Both the position numbers and the translations under genes were made by a program. A DNA stretch of 64,000 bases, taken from assembly GCA_015680685.1 (NCBI GenBank), contig MNCI01016599.1, positions 305,386 to 369,385 of the forward strand, given 5' to 3'. Numbering within the stretch: the stretch's first letter is position 1; every line of letters begins with the position of its first letter. The DNA comes from Gnetum montanum. Taxonomy: Eukaryota > Streptophyta > Gnetopsida > Gnetales > Gnetaceae. The notes under the pieces were generated by a model. It had not been told where the DNA came from. It saw nothing but the letters and a program-made list of their open reading frames with translations, and searched no databases. Shown piece after piece: positions 24,469 through 35,875 of this stretch.

Positions 24469-25263
24469 TGATGAGTGGCGAGGTACCCCTACACTCAACC
24501 ATATGAATACGAGCATTACATGTGCGATCCAGTCGAACTCCGCAAACTAAGTGCCTACACGTCTCATGGAACACTTAAGGTTAATCATTTGTTGCCTTCC
24601 TAGACTTACTTGTATTTTTCATGGTTGTATGGTTAAGTAAGTCTGAGGTATATGATTTTTATATCTTTTCTATGTTATCTCCTATGCTAATGAGGTGAAG
24701 GGTGAAGAGACTAATTAACTAACTTTAACTAACTAACTAAGCCTTAATTAACCTAGCATCAGCATCCGTTCCCACTTACTGTTCACACCCTGAACCAATG
24801 CAACCTTGGTTACCAAACGCTATTCGTTACTGGGATCACCAAGTGTAATGCACGTGCTCGAAGCAGTTGTACTGAATGCACTTAACTAGGAGAGAAGGAT
24901 TGAGAGATATTTAATCAACTAATAAAGCATTTAAACATTGAACAATAAATAACAGTAAATAAAGTCCTATCTAGCTTAGTCCATGCACTGCAAGGTTTAT
25001 CCAAGATGTTCATCTTTATTTCCATACACAAACTTGTATTCAGGTACAATATTTGCTCGAATAAAGATCCGTTCACTTTGGAGCTCCTACTGCAGGCACA
25101 TGGAAATTATTCTATCTCTGGAGAGGAAAAACTGCTAGAGTTTCGCTACGGTTTAAGCCTAGATTGAGAAACAAGGGAGAGCCGCCTCTTATTTATAGAT
25201 TTGACGGTGCACTACGATATCGTGTACGCGATATTATGGCCCATGCAATATCGCGTTCCATCA
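24469..25263 (-). repeat. E2 3' LTR
   Basis: 795 bp, TGATGAGTGG to TTCCATCA on the plus strand. Slightly shorter than its partner because one GATATC-motif unit near the U3 end is missing. The rc TATA region is at about 25187-25199 (ctcttatttatag). Confidence 0.95.
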
Positions 25264-25277
25264 TACCCCCATGACTG
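25264..25277 (-). other. E2 polypurine tract
   Basis: Minus strand reads cagtcatgggggta directly before the LTR start TGATGG. It matches the E1 and E3 tracts. Confidence 0.8.
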
Positions 25278-27368
25278 AATAAAAACTCATCCTTGAGTTT
25301 CTTACAAAATATTGGGAAGGTATGGGATTATTGACTTGAATGGAACTAATGGTGAATGGGATGACATGTGAATGGATCATTATTATAGAATAAGACAAAA
25401 CTGGTGTTCATGACAACAAGAGTGAACACCTTATACAATTGACATCAGGCCTTATTTAGCAGCTGAGAGAGAAGAGAGAAGAGGAAAGAAGTTTGCTGCT
25501 ACCAACGCCAAGATTGCACCTTTCATTGCCTATCCATAAGTGCACCATTGATTTTGCTCCTTGCATAGCTGCTTTTAGCACTGCTCCATTCCAAGTGTTC
25601 CCTCCAGATCCAATCCATTGTTGCATGATTGCCATCTACACATACAACACAGTCTTTATATTAGCAAGGGTAAATGAATCACAATGTAGTTGATACCTTG
25701 CTTCAGTGAAAGGTCCATTGGCTGAGTTGTGGTATGGCTGATACGGGTCTGGAGATATAATCATGGCGACTACCGAAGGTGTAGGGGTTAGGAGAATATC
25801 GAAAAAATTTGGGTTTGGACCCCCATGACTAAGAGCAAACCTCCAGTAGCGATAGAATGGAGAAAGAAAAAAAACAAGAAAGATGGAGAAAAAGAGACAA
25901 CTATAACATCAATGAAATGGATGTCAAGATGGAAATGAACAAAATAGAGTGGATTGCAAAAATGTTAAGGGAAATAATTTAACTGGTGCACCAAGTAGGA
26001 ATGCCAGTTGGTCCTCCCCAAAGCAGGCACATTCCCTTAATGCCCTGACAAACCTACATTCAAAGAGTCCGTAGGCTCTAGGAATGTCATTTGGAACGAG
26101 AGTTAAAGTCTTAACCATAAGAATTTACCAAAAAGAAAAAAATGCATCAACCAAAATATATACTAATGATACAACCAAAAATGAGGTGAACAATGGAGAG
26201 AAGGATGGAGAGAAGAGAATGAAATGGTATCCCAAGAGCAAGGTGGTGTACAACCCCTTGTGTAGTTAATGATTAATGTGACTTAGTAGATTCCATTCCA
26301 AGTCTGACCTCAAACAATCCACATCCAGTGACTTCGCATTAATGCATTTGGCCAATCCATCCCCCTAAAGTAATAAGAATGCTTTCCCAAAGAGCCACCA
26401 CCATTTTGATAAAACGAAGGAGGAGAGAATGGGAAACGAGAAGGGCCTTAGTTAGAGGGAACATTTTTATTTTAGTTCCATAACCAGTGCTTGTAGTCCA
26501 AATGGTTATTTTGTCTAAGGGGTGTGCTTTGAATTCTCATTATTTTTTTATGTGTTTATGCATGAGAACCACATCATGCAAAGTCTTTGTTATTTTTATT
26601 TGCTCAGCTTCTCGATAATTGGGTAACATCGAAGCGGTAAGAAAACTCAAGAAGAAAATATCCAAGCACCCAAGAGAATGGCCAACATAAATGCATCAAG
26701 TTCCCTTAAAGTCATACCCTTTTCAATCCTTGAGTTCTTCCTTAGTTTGAAAAATGCCAAGTCACCGATTCGTTATAATTCTTATTTAGAAAGGGACTGT
26801 ACATTTCCAAGCTGAGAGAGACCATAGAAATTTGTGGATGTATCAATGAAGTGGATTCATTGCCTATCATATCAAAAGAACCATATCTTAGTATCAACAT
26901 CATGACTTAAAGGTAAAAACCAAACATTAGCAATCAATATAAAAATAGTTCATACCATCATGAAGAAAACTTATTAAATGACAAACTTGACAAGATGGAT
27001 AACACACACACAAAGAAATGAAAAAGGTATAAATGATGTTGTAAAACAAAAACAAGAAAAGTTAAAGAAATTTGTAAAACAAAAACGTGTAAAATAAAAA
27101 CTTAAAAAGAACTAAGGGCCCCAAATGATTAGCATAGGCAGCCATCTCCCCTGTGACTAAATGGAAAGGGAGAGATCTGAAATAATGAATGCCTATTTGA
27201 ATTTCTTAGAAGTATCCAACTTCTCCCAATTGATATTCTTAGATTAAGGGGTGGAAGTCGGTGACACTCATATTCCAATGTATCTATGCCTTCGTTGTGG
27301 ACGTGAGATGTTCCACTAGTTCATTCCATGCATGTTCGATGGCTGCTCTTTTGATCAGCTATCAATCA
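25278..27368 (-). other. E2 non-coding tail, pol deleted
   Basis: Homologous along its length to 33764-35875 of E3, and in part to E1 beyond its integrase. Two internal polypurine-like motifs are visible: 25829-25841 (rc tagtcatgggggtcc) and about 27146-27160. No frame codes for pol motifs. Since E2 and E3 share this layout, the deletion preceded both insertions. Confidence 0.75.
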
Positions 27369-30300
27369 CTAGGTGTTCTCTTGTTGTGTGGTTGCTGCAT
27401 ACAGGCACCGTTGTATCTGTGTTTCTTGGGCATACCAATTGCATGCAGAAGATGTTGAGCATTCCTCCATGTCATCACCCTCTGAGTCACTATATGTGAT
27501 GCATGGAACTTTCTTCTTCTCGATCTTTCCATAAATATTTACCTTAGATATTTTGAAGGAAAGATCGTGGATTCCTAGGCATGCATCTATTATACTTAGC
27601 CATGCCCTTCCCATTATAATTGGGAAGTCCCCTTTGTTGTTGTTGAGTTCTATCACCAGGAAATCAGCTAGGTATGACCAACCACACACAATGGTAATGA
27701 TGTCCTCTACCAATCCCAAGGGAATGGTGATGGACTGGTCAGCCAGCTCTAGTTGAATATTGCTATTCTTAAGTGGAGGCAGGTTCTAGGCTTTATACAT
27801 TTCTCATGAGATTAAGTTAACTTTGGAACCTAAGTCAAGAAGAGCCTTATGAGGTTTGTTCTCAGTGAATCGGAGGTAGATTAAAAGACTCCCAGGGTCA
27901 GAGAGTTTTCTGGGAAGGTGGCATACCTTGATCCAGTCGGTAACGGTATGTGTTAACATGACTGTATGCATTAAGCTCTGTTGTTGGTTTGAAGGGAGCT
28001 TCAAAGCCTTATTATTTGTTGGAGGAGTGGTCATAGACTCAACCGCTTGTGGTTGTGAGAGCTTTTTTGGGCTTCTAGTTCTGAAAAAAAAAGTCTTTTC
28101 TTTGCGCAATTATTAGAACCAGCATCAGGTTGAAGGTTTACAGCTCTCATAGCATTACGTTGCTGCGGTTGAGTGGGGAGTTCCCCTTGCATTATTGGAG
28201 CAGGAGGTAGTGGAACTACCGATGTAAGAGTGATGGCTGGATTCAGAGGATGGTATGCGTGTGGTATATCTTCTGTAGTAGAAGGAGTCCTAAAATACTC
28301 CCAAACTTGGTAGTGACGTTGTGGAGTTGCGTGACCCATAGAATCACTTGGAAAAATTGGCTGCTGCACATAGTAGCCATACAGATCTGGTTACTGGTAA
28401 GGGTATTATTTTCTAGGCGGTGGCATCCCCCATAACTGTGGGTGTTGCCACTGCTGGTGTTGCCCAATAGATTATGGTAGAGTTCCACTTGGATAATATG
28501 TTAACGGTTGGTGGAACTACCTTAGGTTACCTTGGGGATAAGGTAACCTTCGAGGTGCTTGCTGTCTGTTAAGTCTTGGGTTGAGTGCATACACCTCAGA
28601 CTCTTATAGATGTGAGATGATTGGACAACATCCTTTAGGATGGTCATACTGGCAAATTTCACATCCACCGTCATTGTCTGTATCCGAATCCATGACCTCA
28701 TCGGCAATAGTCATTTTTTCCTTACCCTTGTTATGTGCAGGGTCTAAACCTCTCCTCTTTTTCTTGTCATGGTCACTACTTCATTCCTCCTTAGACTCCT
28801 CTACAATTTTCAGGACAGTTTCAATTTTACTATCTAAGGAGCTCCATATTTCATCTACCTTAGCCAATACTTCCATTGTTAGCTTTTGAAGTGGCAAGGT
28901 TTTTCTATTCACCAACTCTTTGAGTGATGACTCATCCTCTTCATCGCAGAATCTCACTTCCCTCTTTCAAAGGGAAGGATCGTGGTTGTACTCTTCCACA
29001 CTTTCTCTTTTCCGTAGCTCCCCTTCTTCTTTAGCTACTTGCTCCAACAATTGATGAATTTCATGGGACCTAAGCTTAGATAATCTCCCTTGGGCATAAG
29101 TCCCAAGGGTTCTCCTAGTTTCATGTCTTAGCCCATCTACGAGATGGCGGAGTTAATCCCGTTATGCGTAACCATGGCCTGGGCAACGATGTAGCAATGC
29201 ATAATATCGGCCCATGGCAACATCCAAGGGTTCATGAGTACCCTACTTCCATCCTTGGATTTTCTTACTCAAGTTGGATACTCTAGAGTATGTTGGTATT
29301 TATCATTAAACAATTCTATCATCGTACTCCATCTCCTAATGGTTTCCAATTCTAAGGACCGATACGAGCTTTCTGCTTCCTTTATGAGTGTCCTAGGAAC
29401 AACTTTAACTTCTGCCACTCGTTTTCAATATTTTGCAAGGTGCAGGCATTGTGGAATGCCTATAAGTGATTCTGCGGATTAGCGTTGTATCCCCCCTCAA
29501 ATCATGGGATATTATTCATGTCTAGTCTCTTGATCCGACTATCTTTTTGATACCTTATAGGTATTCTAACTGCCTTCGTAATATCTAACATACTTCGGGT
29601 GGAGAGTAGGGGCTCGTCATGATCATCTCTCTCATGACGTCTATGATGCCTACATGGTTCCCTACTTTCCCTTCTTTCATGCCTAGATTCTCTAAATTTC
29701 CCTCGTCCTCGCTCTCGACTCTCTCGTCAAGGTCTCTCATTTTGCTTACCCTTATCCTCACCATTATGCTCTTTATGGCTACGCCCTAATGTGGAAGAAG
29801 AGGGTGAATGATGTAATGAAGGGGAAGAAGAATGAAAACCATCGCCATGACGATGTTTCTTACCTTCTCTTCGGTGACTACGGCCCCGATCGTGATGACG
29901 ATCTGAGTGCCCATCCTTGTCTTGTGTTTGTGTCCCCTCATTGAACACTTGGTGTTCGTGGGGATTAGAACTAGGGTTGTGTATTGTGAAGCGTAGGTTC
30001 TGATACCCCACCTCCTCACTATTGTTAGGAGGAGGAACATCATTCGATAGAGAACCTATTATAATTGGTTCACCATCTCCAATTTCACTTAGGACATGCG
30101 GGATCCCTTTGCCCTTCAACAATGTATGATGGCTCTTCTACCGCAAGTCCCGTTGACATTGCGCTTCTGTGGGATGATAATCCCTTGTGTCGAAATCACC
30201 TACAACGTATTCAGCGTATAGCTGTGTCACGCCTATTTGTGCAAGAGCACGAAGAAGCATGTTAGGGACTGCCCAATCTAGAGGTAACACTATGTTACCT

Positions 30301-30494
30301 TGCAAGTCTCTCCAACACAGTTGTTCATCCTAATGGAGGATAAAAGTAAAATAGGGTATATACTCATTGGGATGAGTATATACCACCTAGTACTATTGAG
30401 GAACTGGTGGATTTTGATTATGTGTTTGGTGCCGCCAACTGTCTCTAATGTGATCCCTAGGCGGTGAAGTGCTCTTATTCGAAGAAGAAGACAT
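27369..30494 (-). pseudogene. E2 gag-protease, broken
   Basis: Starts with Met at 30494 (MSSS, as in E0, E1 and E3). N-terminal domain to about 30130. A His/Arg/Ser-rich block follows at 29960-29790 (HSDRHHDRGRSHRREGKKHRHG then serine runs). Then MNNIP-FEGGYN (about 29520-29485), the gag core, a zinc-like CEICQYDHPKGCC near 28650, a Pro/Gln/Tyr tail, and a retropepsin. The protease active site reads LLDLGSKVNLIS (about 27835), Leu where Ser or Thr is usual. The following FPIIMGRAWLS (about 27630) is the expected downstream block. The frame ends at 27369 after a short tail; no pol follows. Several stops and frameshifts make it a pseudogene. Confidence 0.85.
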
Positions 30495-30618
30495 TATGTC
30501 TTATTCAGTGTGCTGATTAACCATTATATAATTTTTCATATGATTAACCCTAAGGGTTCGTTTAAGCTCCCAATGATGTGGATAATTTCCTATGTTCGTT
30601 TAGTGCACAAATACTTAG

Positions 30619-30636
30619 TCCCCGGCAACGGCGCCA
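30619..30636 (-). other. E2 primer binding site, perfect tRNA-Asp match
   Basis: The plus strand reads TCCCCGGCAACGGCGCCA, which is the 3' end of plant tRNA-Asp(GUC) including CCA. It is one base from the LTR. It is not a tRNA gene: no other tRNA sequence surrounds it. Confidence 0.95.
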
Positions 30637-30637
30637 A

Positions 30638-31463
30638 TGATGAGTGACAAGGTATCCCTACATTCAACCATACAAATACGAGCATTACACGTGAGATCCA
30701 GTCAAACTCCACAAACTAAGTGCCTACACACCTCATGGAACACTTAAGGTTAATCGTTCATTGTCTTCCTAGACTTACTTGTATTTGTCACGGTTTTATG
30801 GTTAAGTAAGTCTGAGGTATATGATTTTTATATCTTTTCTATTTTATCTCCTATGCTAATGAGGTGAAGGGTGAAGAGACTAATTAACTAACTTTAACTA
30901 ACTAACTAAGCCTTAATTAACCTAGCATCAGCATCCATTCCCACTTACTGTTCACACCCTGAACCAATGCAACCTTGGTTACCAAATGCTATTCGTTACT
31001 AGGATCACCAAGCGTAACGCACGTGCTCGAAACGGTTGTACTGAACGCACTTAACTAGGAGAGAAGGGTTGAGAGATATTTAATCAACTAATAAAGCATT
31101 TAAACATTGAACAATAAATAACAATAAATAAAGTCCTATCTAGCTTAGTCCATGCATTGCAAGGTTTATCCAAGACGTTCATCTTTATTTTTGTACACAA
31201 ACTTGTATTCAGGTACAATATTTGCTCGAATAAAGATCCGTTCACTTTGGAGCTCTTATTGCAGGCACATGGAAATTATTCTATCTCTGGAGAGGAAAAA
31301 CTACTAGAGTTTCGCTACAGTTTAGGCCTAGATTGAGAAATAAGGGAGAGTCGCCTCTTATTTATAGATTTGACAGTGCACTGTGATATCGCGTACACGA
31401 TATAGTGAGGGATGCGATATTATGTACGTGATATTGTGGCCCATGCGATATCACGTCCCATCA
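30638..31463 (-). repeat. E2 5' LTR
   Basis: 826 bp, TGATGAGTGA to CCCATCA on the plus strand. It has an rc TATA region (ctcttatttatag, about 31356-31368) and a U3 array of GATATCGCG-like palindromic motifs at 31384-31455. Confidence 0.95.
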
Positions 31464-31468
31464 GCTAG

Positions 31469-32328
31469 GTTAAGCATGCTTCAAGTAGCCAGCAGTGGTT
31501 CATCTAAGTCATAGTCTTGTTGTTGGCCACGATGTCTGTGACAATTTTGGTTGCCTCCCCTTTCTTGATGGTGAGACTCATGTGATTGGTCATGCTTTTC
31601 CTAATGTCATCCCCATTGGTCCTTGCGATCCCTTCGATCTTTTCGATCACCATCACCCCAATCCTTCCTACTATGGTTGCGATCAGAGTCAAAACTTGGT
31701 GAAGATAAGGTGGAATGAGAAGATGGAGAAGAGGGAGGAGAACCGCCATCACCTCGGTGTCGATCTCCTCCTCTACTCCGATGATGACCCCTATCTTCAT
31801 GTCCATCCTTCCCCTTGCCACAATCTTTCTTGCATGATTCTTCATCATCTTGGTGCTTCCAGTTGCTTGATTGTTTACTTTGGATGATGGACTAGATGAT
31901 CTAATGCATCGAAGGAGGTTTGGCTGAATGGGAATCATGAAAAACAGGTTCCTCATCGTCATGTGGGCCTTGCAAGAACAAAGGGTTAGTAAACTATTTT
32001 CCCTTTAAGTTTTCATGGCATTCCACTTGTTGCCAGTCCCGTGCACATTGTGCCTCAGTTGGACAATAATCTTGGTAGTCATGATCCTTCATTATTCTAC
32101 ATCGCAGTCCTGAATGCCTAGTCTAGTAAGATTTTAAAGTAGCATTCTAGGAATCGATTGATTGGGAGGTAATATGATGTTACCCTTCATGTCCCACCAT
32201 CGCAGGTGCTCATCTTGATGTAGGATAATGGTGAAGTTGGGAATATACTTGTCTGGATGTGCATATACCACTCGACACTCCTGTGCTACTAGTGGGTTGG
32301 ATCCGTCTCGCCTATGAGAAGAAGACAT
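31469..32328 (-). pseudogene. E1 gag, 5' part
   Basis: Starts MSSSHRRDGSNPLVAQE at 32328. It shares the conserved N-terminal domain of E2 and E3 (VVYAHPDKYIPNFTIILHQDEHLRW, then GNIILPPNQ). In the frame of E2 and E3 it carries an Arg/His/Asp/Ser-rich stretch at about 31820-31640, while another frame stays open (31962-31504) by chance. It stops at the E2 insertion and resumes at 24468. Confidence 0.8.
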
Positions 32329-32473
32329 TTTTTATGTTAGATAACAACTCAACAAGTGTGCCTTATTCTTTACCTAAATCGCCTAGCATGCATAGATTTC
32401 ACTATCCTAGGTCCGTTCCAATGAAGTGAATGATGATCTTGATAAGACTAAATAGTGCGTGTAAGACTAAAAA

Positions 32474-32491
32474 TCCCTGACAACGACACCA
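32474..32491 (-). other. E1 primer binding site, tRNA-Asp, decayed
   Basis: TCCCTGACAACGACACCA on the plus strand, 14 of 18 identical to the tRNA-Asp 3' end. All four changes are C/T or G/A transitions. One base separates it from the LTR. Confidence 0.85.
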
Positions 32492-32492
32492 A

Positions 32493-32964
32493 TGATGAAT
32501 GGCGAGGTACCGTTATCCCCAACCATATGAATCACGGGCGTTCACATGCGACTTGGTCGAATTCCACAGACTACAAGCACTTGCGTACACCAAACTCTAG
32601 CCAGCAAGACCTAGTTAGAATGGTCGTTGTCTTTCCAACCTCACTTCTAGTGTTCTAAAGCGATGGTTAAGTGTGATTAAGGTAAATGATTTTTATTGGT
32701 TTTTTATCTTTTAAAGTCTAATTCTTTAATTTTAGGAAATGAAAAGTTATGTAATCTATAATTGTTCTACCCTATCGCTTAACTCTCCCTAGCATAAGCA
32801 ATCGATCCCATCTTCCATGCACATCCTGAGCATACCCTAACCACTGCTGGGTTACCAGACGTTAAGCCTCACTACGTTACCAAGTGTTTGATTTACATTC
32901 GAGATGAGCATGCCTATGGTTCTCATAAAACATGAAAGGATAATAACCATAAAATGATAACAAT
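32493..32964 (-). repeat. E1 5' LTR, first part (split by E3)
   Basis: TGATGAATGGCGAGG onward; collinear with 13449-13925 of the 3' LTR. Interrupted at 32964 by E3. The sequence resumes at 39779 without loss. Confidence 0.95.
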
Positions 32965-33749
32965 TGATGAGTGGTGAGGTACCCCTACACTCAACCATAC
33001 GAATACGAGCATTACATGTGCAATCCGGTCGAACTCCTTAAACTAAGTGCCTACACACCTTATGGAACACCTAAGGTTAATCAATCATTGTCCTCCCAAG
33101 ATTACTTGTATTTGTCACGGTTATATGGTTAAGTAAGCTTGCGGCATGTGATTTTTATATCTTTTATGTTTTTATCGCTTATGCTAAGAGAGGAAAGGGT
33201 GAAGAGACTAAGTAACTAGCTTTAACTAACTAAGCCTTAATTACCCTAGTATCAGTATTCGTTCCCACTTGCCGTTTCACACCGTGAACCAATGCAACGC
33301 TGCTGGGATTGCCAAATGCTATTTGTTACTAGGATTACCAAGCAGAACGCACATGCTTGAAACGGTCGTACTAAATGCACTTAACTAGGAGTTAAGGGTT
33401 GACAGAGATTTAATTAACTAATAAAGCATTTAAACATTAACAATAATTAAAGTCCTATTTAGCTTAGTCCATGCACTGCAAGGTTTATCCGAAAGTTCAT
33501 CTTTATTGTCGTACACAACTGTGTGCTTAGGTACAAAATTGCTTGAATAAAGATCCGTTCACTTTGGGACTCCTACTGTGGCCACATGGAAATTATTCTA
33601 ACTCTAGAATGGAAAAATGGCAAGAGATCGGCTAAGGTCTAGATCTAGATGGAGAAATAAGGGAGAGTCGCCTCTTATTTATAGAATTGGCAGTGGACCG
33701 TGATATCGCATATGCAATATCGCAGCCCATATGATATCACGTCCCATCA
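32965..33749 (-). repeat. E3 3' LTR
   Basis: 785 bp, TGATGAGTGG to CCCATCA on the plus strand. Close to the E2 LTRs. GATATCGCATATGCAATATCGC-type motifs are near 33700-33742. Confidence 0.95.
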
Positions 33750-33763
33750 TACCCCCATGACTG
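33750..33763 (-). other. E3 polypurine tract
   Basis: Minus strand cagtcatgggggta immediately before the LTR start. Confidence 0.8.
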
Positions 33764-35875
33764 AATAAAAACTCATCCTTGAGTTCCTTACAAAATATTG
33801 GGAAGGTATGGGATTATTGACTTGAATGAAACTAATGGTGAATGGGATGACATGTGAACGGATCATCATTATAGAACATGACAAAACTGGTGTTCACGAC
33901 AACAAGAGTGAACACTTCGTATATTTGACATCAGGCCTTATTTGGCAGCTGAGAGAGAAGAGAGAAGAGAGAAGAAGTTTGCTACTGCCAATGCTAAGAT
34001 TGTGCCTTTCATTATCCATCCATAAGTGCACCATCAAGCTTGTTCCTTGCGTAACTGCTTCAGCACCACTCCATTCCAAGTGTTCCCTCCAGATCCAATC
34101 TGTTGTTGTATGATTGCCATCTACACATACAACACAGTCTTATATTAGCAAGGGTAAACAAATCACATTGCAATTGATACCTTGCTTCGGTGTAAGGTCC
34201 ATTGGCTGAGTTCTGGTATGGCTGATTGCAGATTCTGGAGATATAATATTAGCGACTACCGAAGGTGCAAGGGCTAGGAAAAAATTGAAAAAATTGGACC
34301 AGGACCCCCATGACTAATCGCAAACCTCTGGTAGCAAGAGAATGGAAAAAGAGAAGGAATAAGAAGGATGAAGAAAAAGACACAACTATACGTTGATGAA
34401 ATGGATGTCAAGATGGAAATGAACAAAATAGAGCTGATTGCAAAAAATGTTAAGGGAAAGAAATTAACAGATGCACCAAATAGGAATGCCAGTGGGTCCT
34501 CCCCAAAGCAGGCTCATGCCCTTAATGCCCTGATAAACCCACATTCAAAGATTCCGTAGGCTCTGAAAATGTCATTTGGAATAAGAGATAAAGTCTTAAC
34601 TGCAAGAATTTACCAAAAAGAAAACAATGTGTTAACCAAAATATACACTAATGATACAGTTGGTAATGAGGTGAAAATGGAGAAAGAATGATGGAAAGAA
34701 GAGAATGGGATGGAGTTTCAAGAACAAGATGGTGTACAGCCCCTTGTGTATTTAATGATTAATGTAACTTAATAGATCCCTTTCCAAATCCGACCTCCAA
34801 CAAACCACATCCAATGACTTCGCATTAATGCATTCAGCCAATCCATCCACTTGAAGTCATAAGAATGCCTTCACCCAAGAGCCACCACCATTCTGACGAA
34901 ACGAAGGAGGAGAGAATAGGAAGCAAGAAGGACCTTAGTTAGAGGGAACATGTTTATTTTAGTTCCAAAGCCAATGCTTGTAGCCCAAATGATTATTTTT
35001 TCTAAGGGGTGTGCTTCTATTTTTACATGAAATCCACACCATGCAAAGACTTATTATTTTTATTTACTCAGCTTCCCGATAATGTGGCCATCGCTAGAAT
35101 GGTAAGAAAACTCAAGAAGAAAACATCCAAGCAACCAAGAGAATTGCCAACACAAATGCATCAAGTTCCCTTAAATCCACACCCTTTTCAATCCTTGAGT
35201 CCTTCCTTAGTTTGAGAAATACCCAGTCACTGATTTGTTGATAGTTCTTATTATTTTGAAGAAAGGGACTATACAATTCCAAGCCAAGAGAGACCATAGA
35301 GATTTATGGATGCATGGATGATGTGGACTCATTGCTTTCTATATCAAAAGAACCATACCTTAGTATCAACATTGTAACTTAAAGGTAAAAACCAAACATT
35401 AGCAACCAATAGAAAATAGTCCATACCATCATTAATAGCACTTATTGGGTGACAGACTTAACAAAATGGATAAAACACACACATACACACACAAATAAAA
35501 GAAAAAGTATAAATAATGTTGTAAAACAAAAATAAGAAAAGTTAATGAAATTTGTAAAATAAAAAATGTGCAAAACAAAAATGTGTAAAACAAAAACTTA
35601 AAAGAATTGAGGGCCTCAATTGATTAGCATAGGTGGCCATCTCCCCCATGACTGAATTGAAAGGGAGAGATCAGAAATAATGAGCACTTATTTGAATTTT
35701 TTAGAAGTGTCCAACTTCTCCCAATTGATGTTTTTAGATTAAGGGTTGGAAGTTGGCAATGCTCATATTCCAATGTATCTATGCTTTCGTTGTGGTTGCA
35801 AGTTGTTCCCCCAGTTAGTTCCATGCATATTGGTGGATTGCTCTCTTGATTAGCTGTCAACCACTAGGTGTTCTC
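33764..35875 (-). other. E3 non-coding tail, pol deleted
   Basis: Homologous to the E2 tail (25278-27368). Internal polypurine-like motifs at about 34305-34318 and 35637-35652. It contains short repeated aaaacaaaaa tracts near 35520-35600 and a CACA run near 35476. No pol motif in any frame. Confidence 0.75.

Larger units (their letters stand above)
24469..31463 (-). mobile_element. E2: gag-protease-only gypsy element inserted in the E1 gag
   Basis: LTRs at 24469-25263 and 30638-31463, perfect tRNA-Asp primer site at 30619-30636, polypurine tract at 25264. Flanked by GCTAT (24464-24468) and GCTAG (31464-31468), a 4-of-5 target duplication, and the E1 gag continues on both sides. Interior is 5.4 kb: gag and protease (30494-27369), then about 2.1 kb without any reverse transcriptase, RNase H or integrase. 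LTRs differ by roughly 7 percent over the first 290 bases by eye, mostly transitions. It must have been mobilised by proteins from another element, plausibly E1-like. Confidence 0.92.

Noticed and set aside
30619-30636. Perfect tRNA-Asp 3' end, possible tRNA gene
   Set aside because: Only the last 18 bases are present, directly beside an LTR; it is a retrotransposon primer binding site.
31384-31455. Regularly spaced palindromes resembling a small repeat array such as CRISPR
   Set aside because: Units are degenerate, without unique equal-length spacers, and lie inside LTR promoters of a plant genome.
31504-31962. Open frame of 152 codons (minus) and its 130-codon plus-strand partner (31495-31887)
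   Set aside because: The minus frame is an off-frame reading of the E1 gag Arg/His/Ser-rich block and the plus frame is its antisense; low-complexity purine-rich sequence keeps several frames open.
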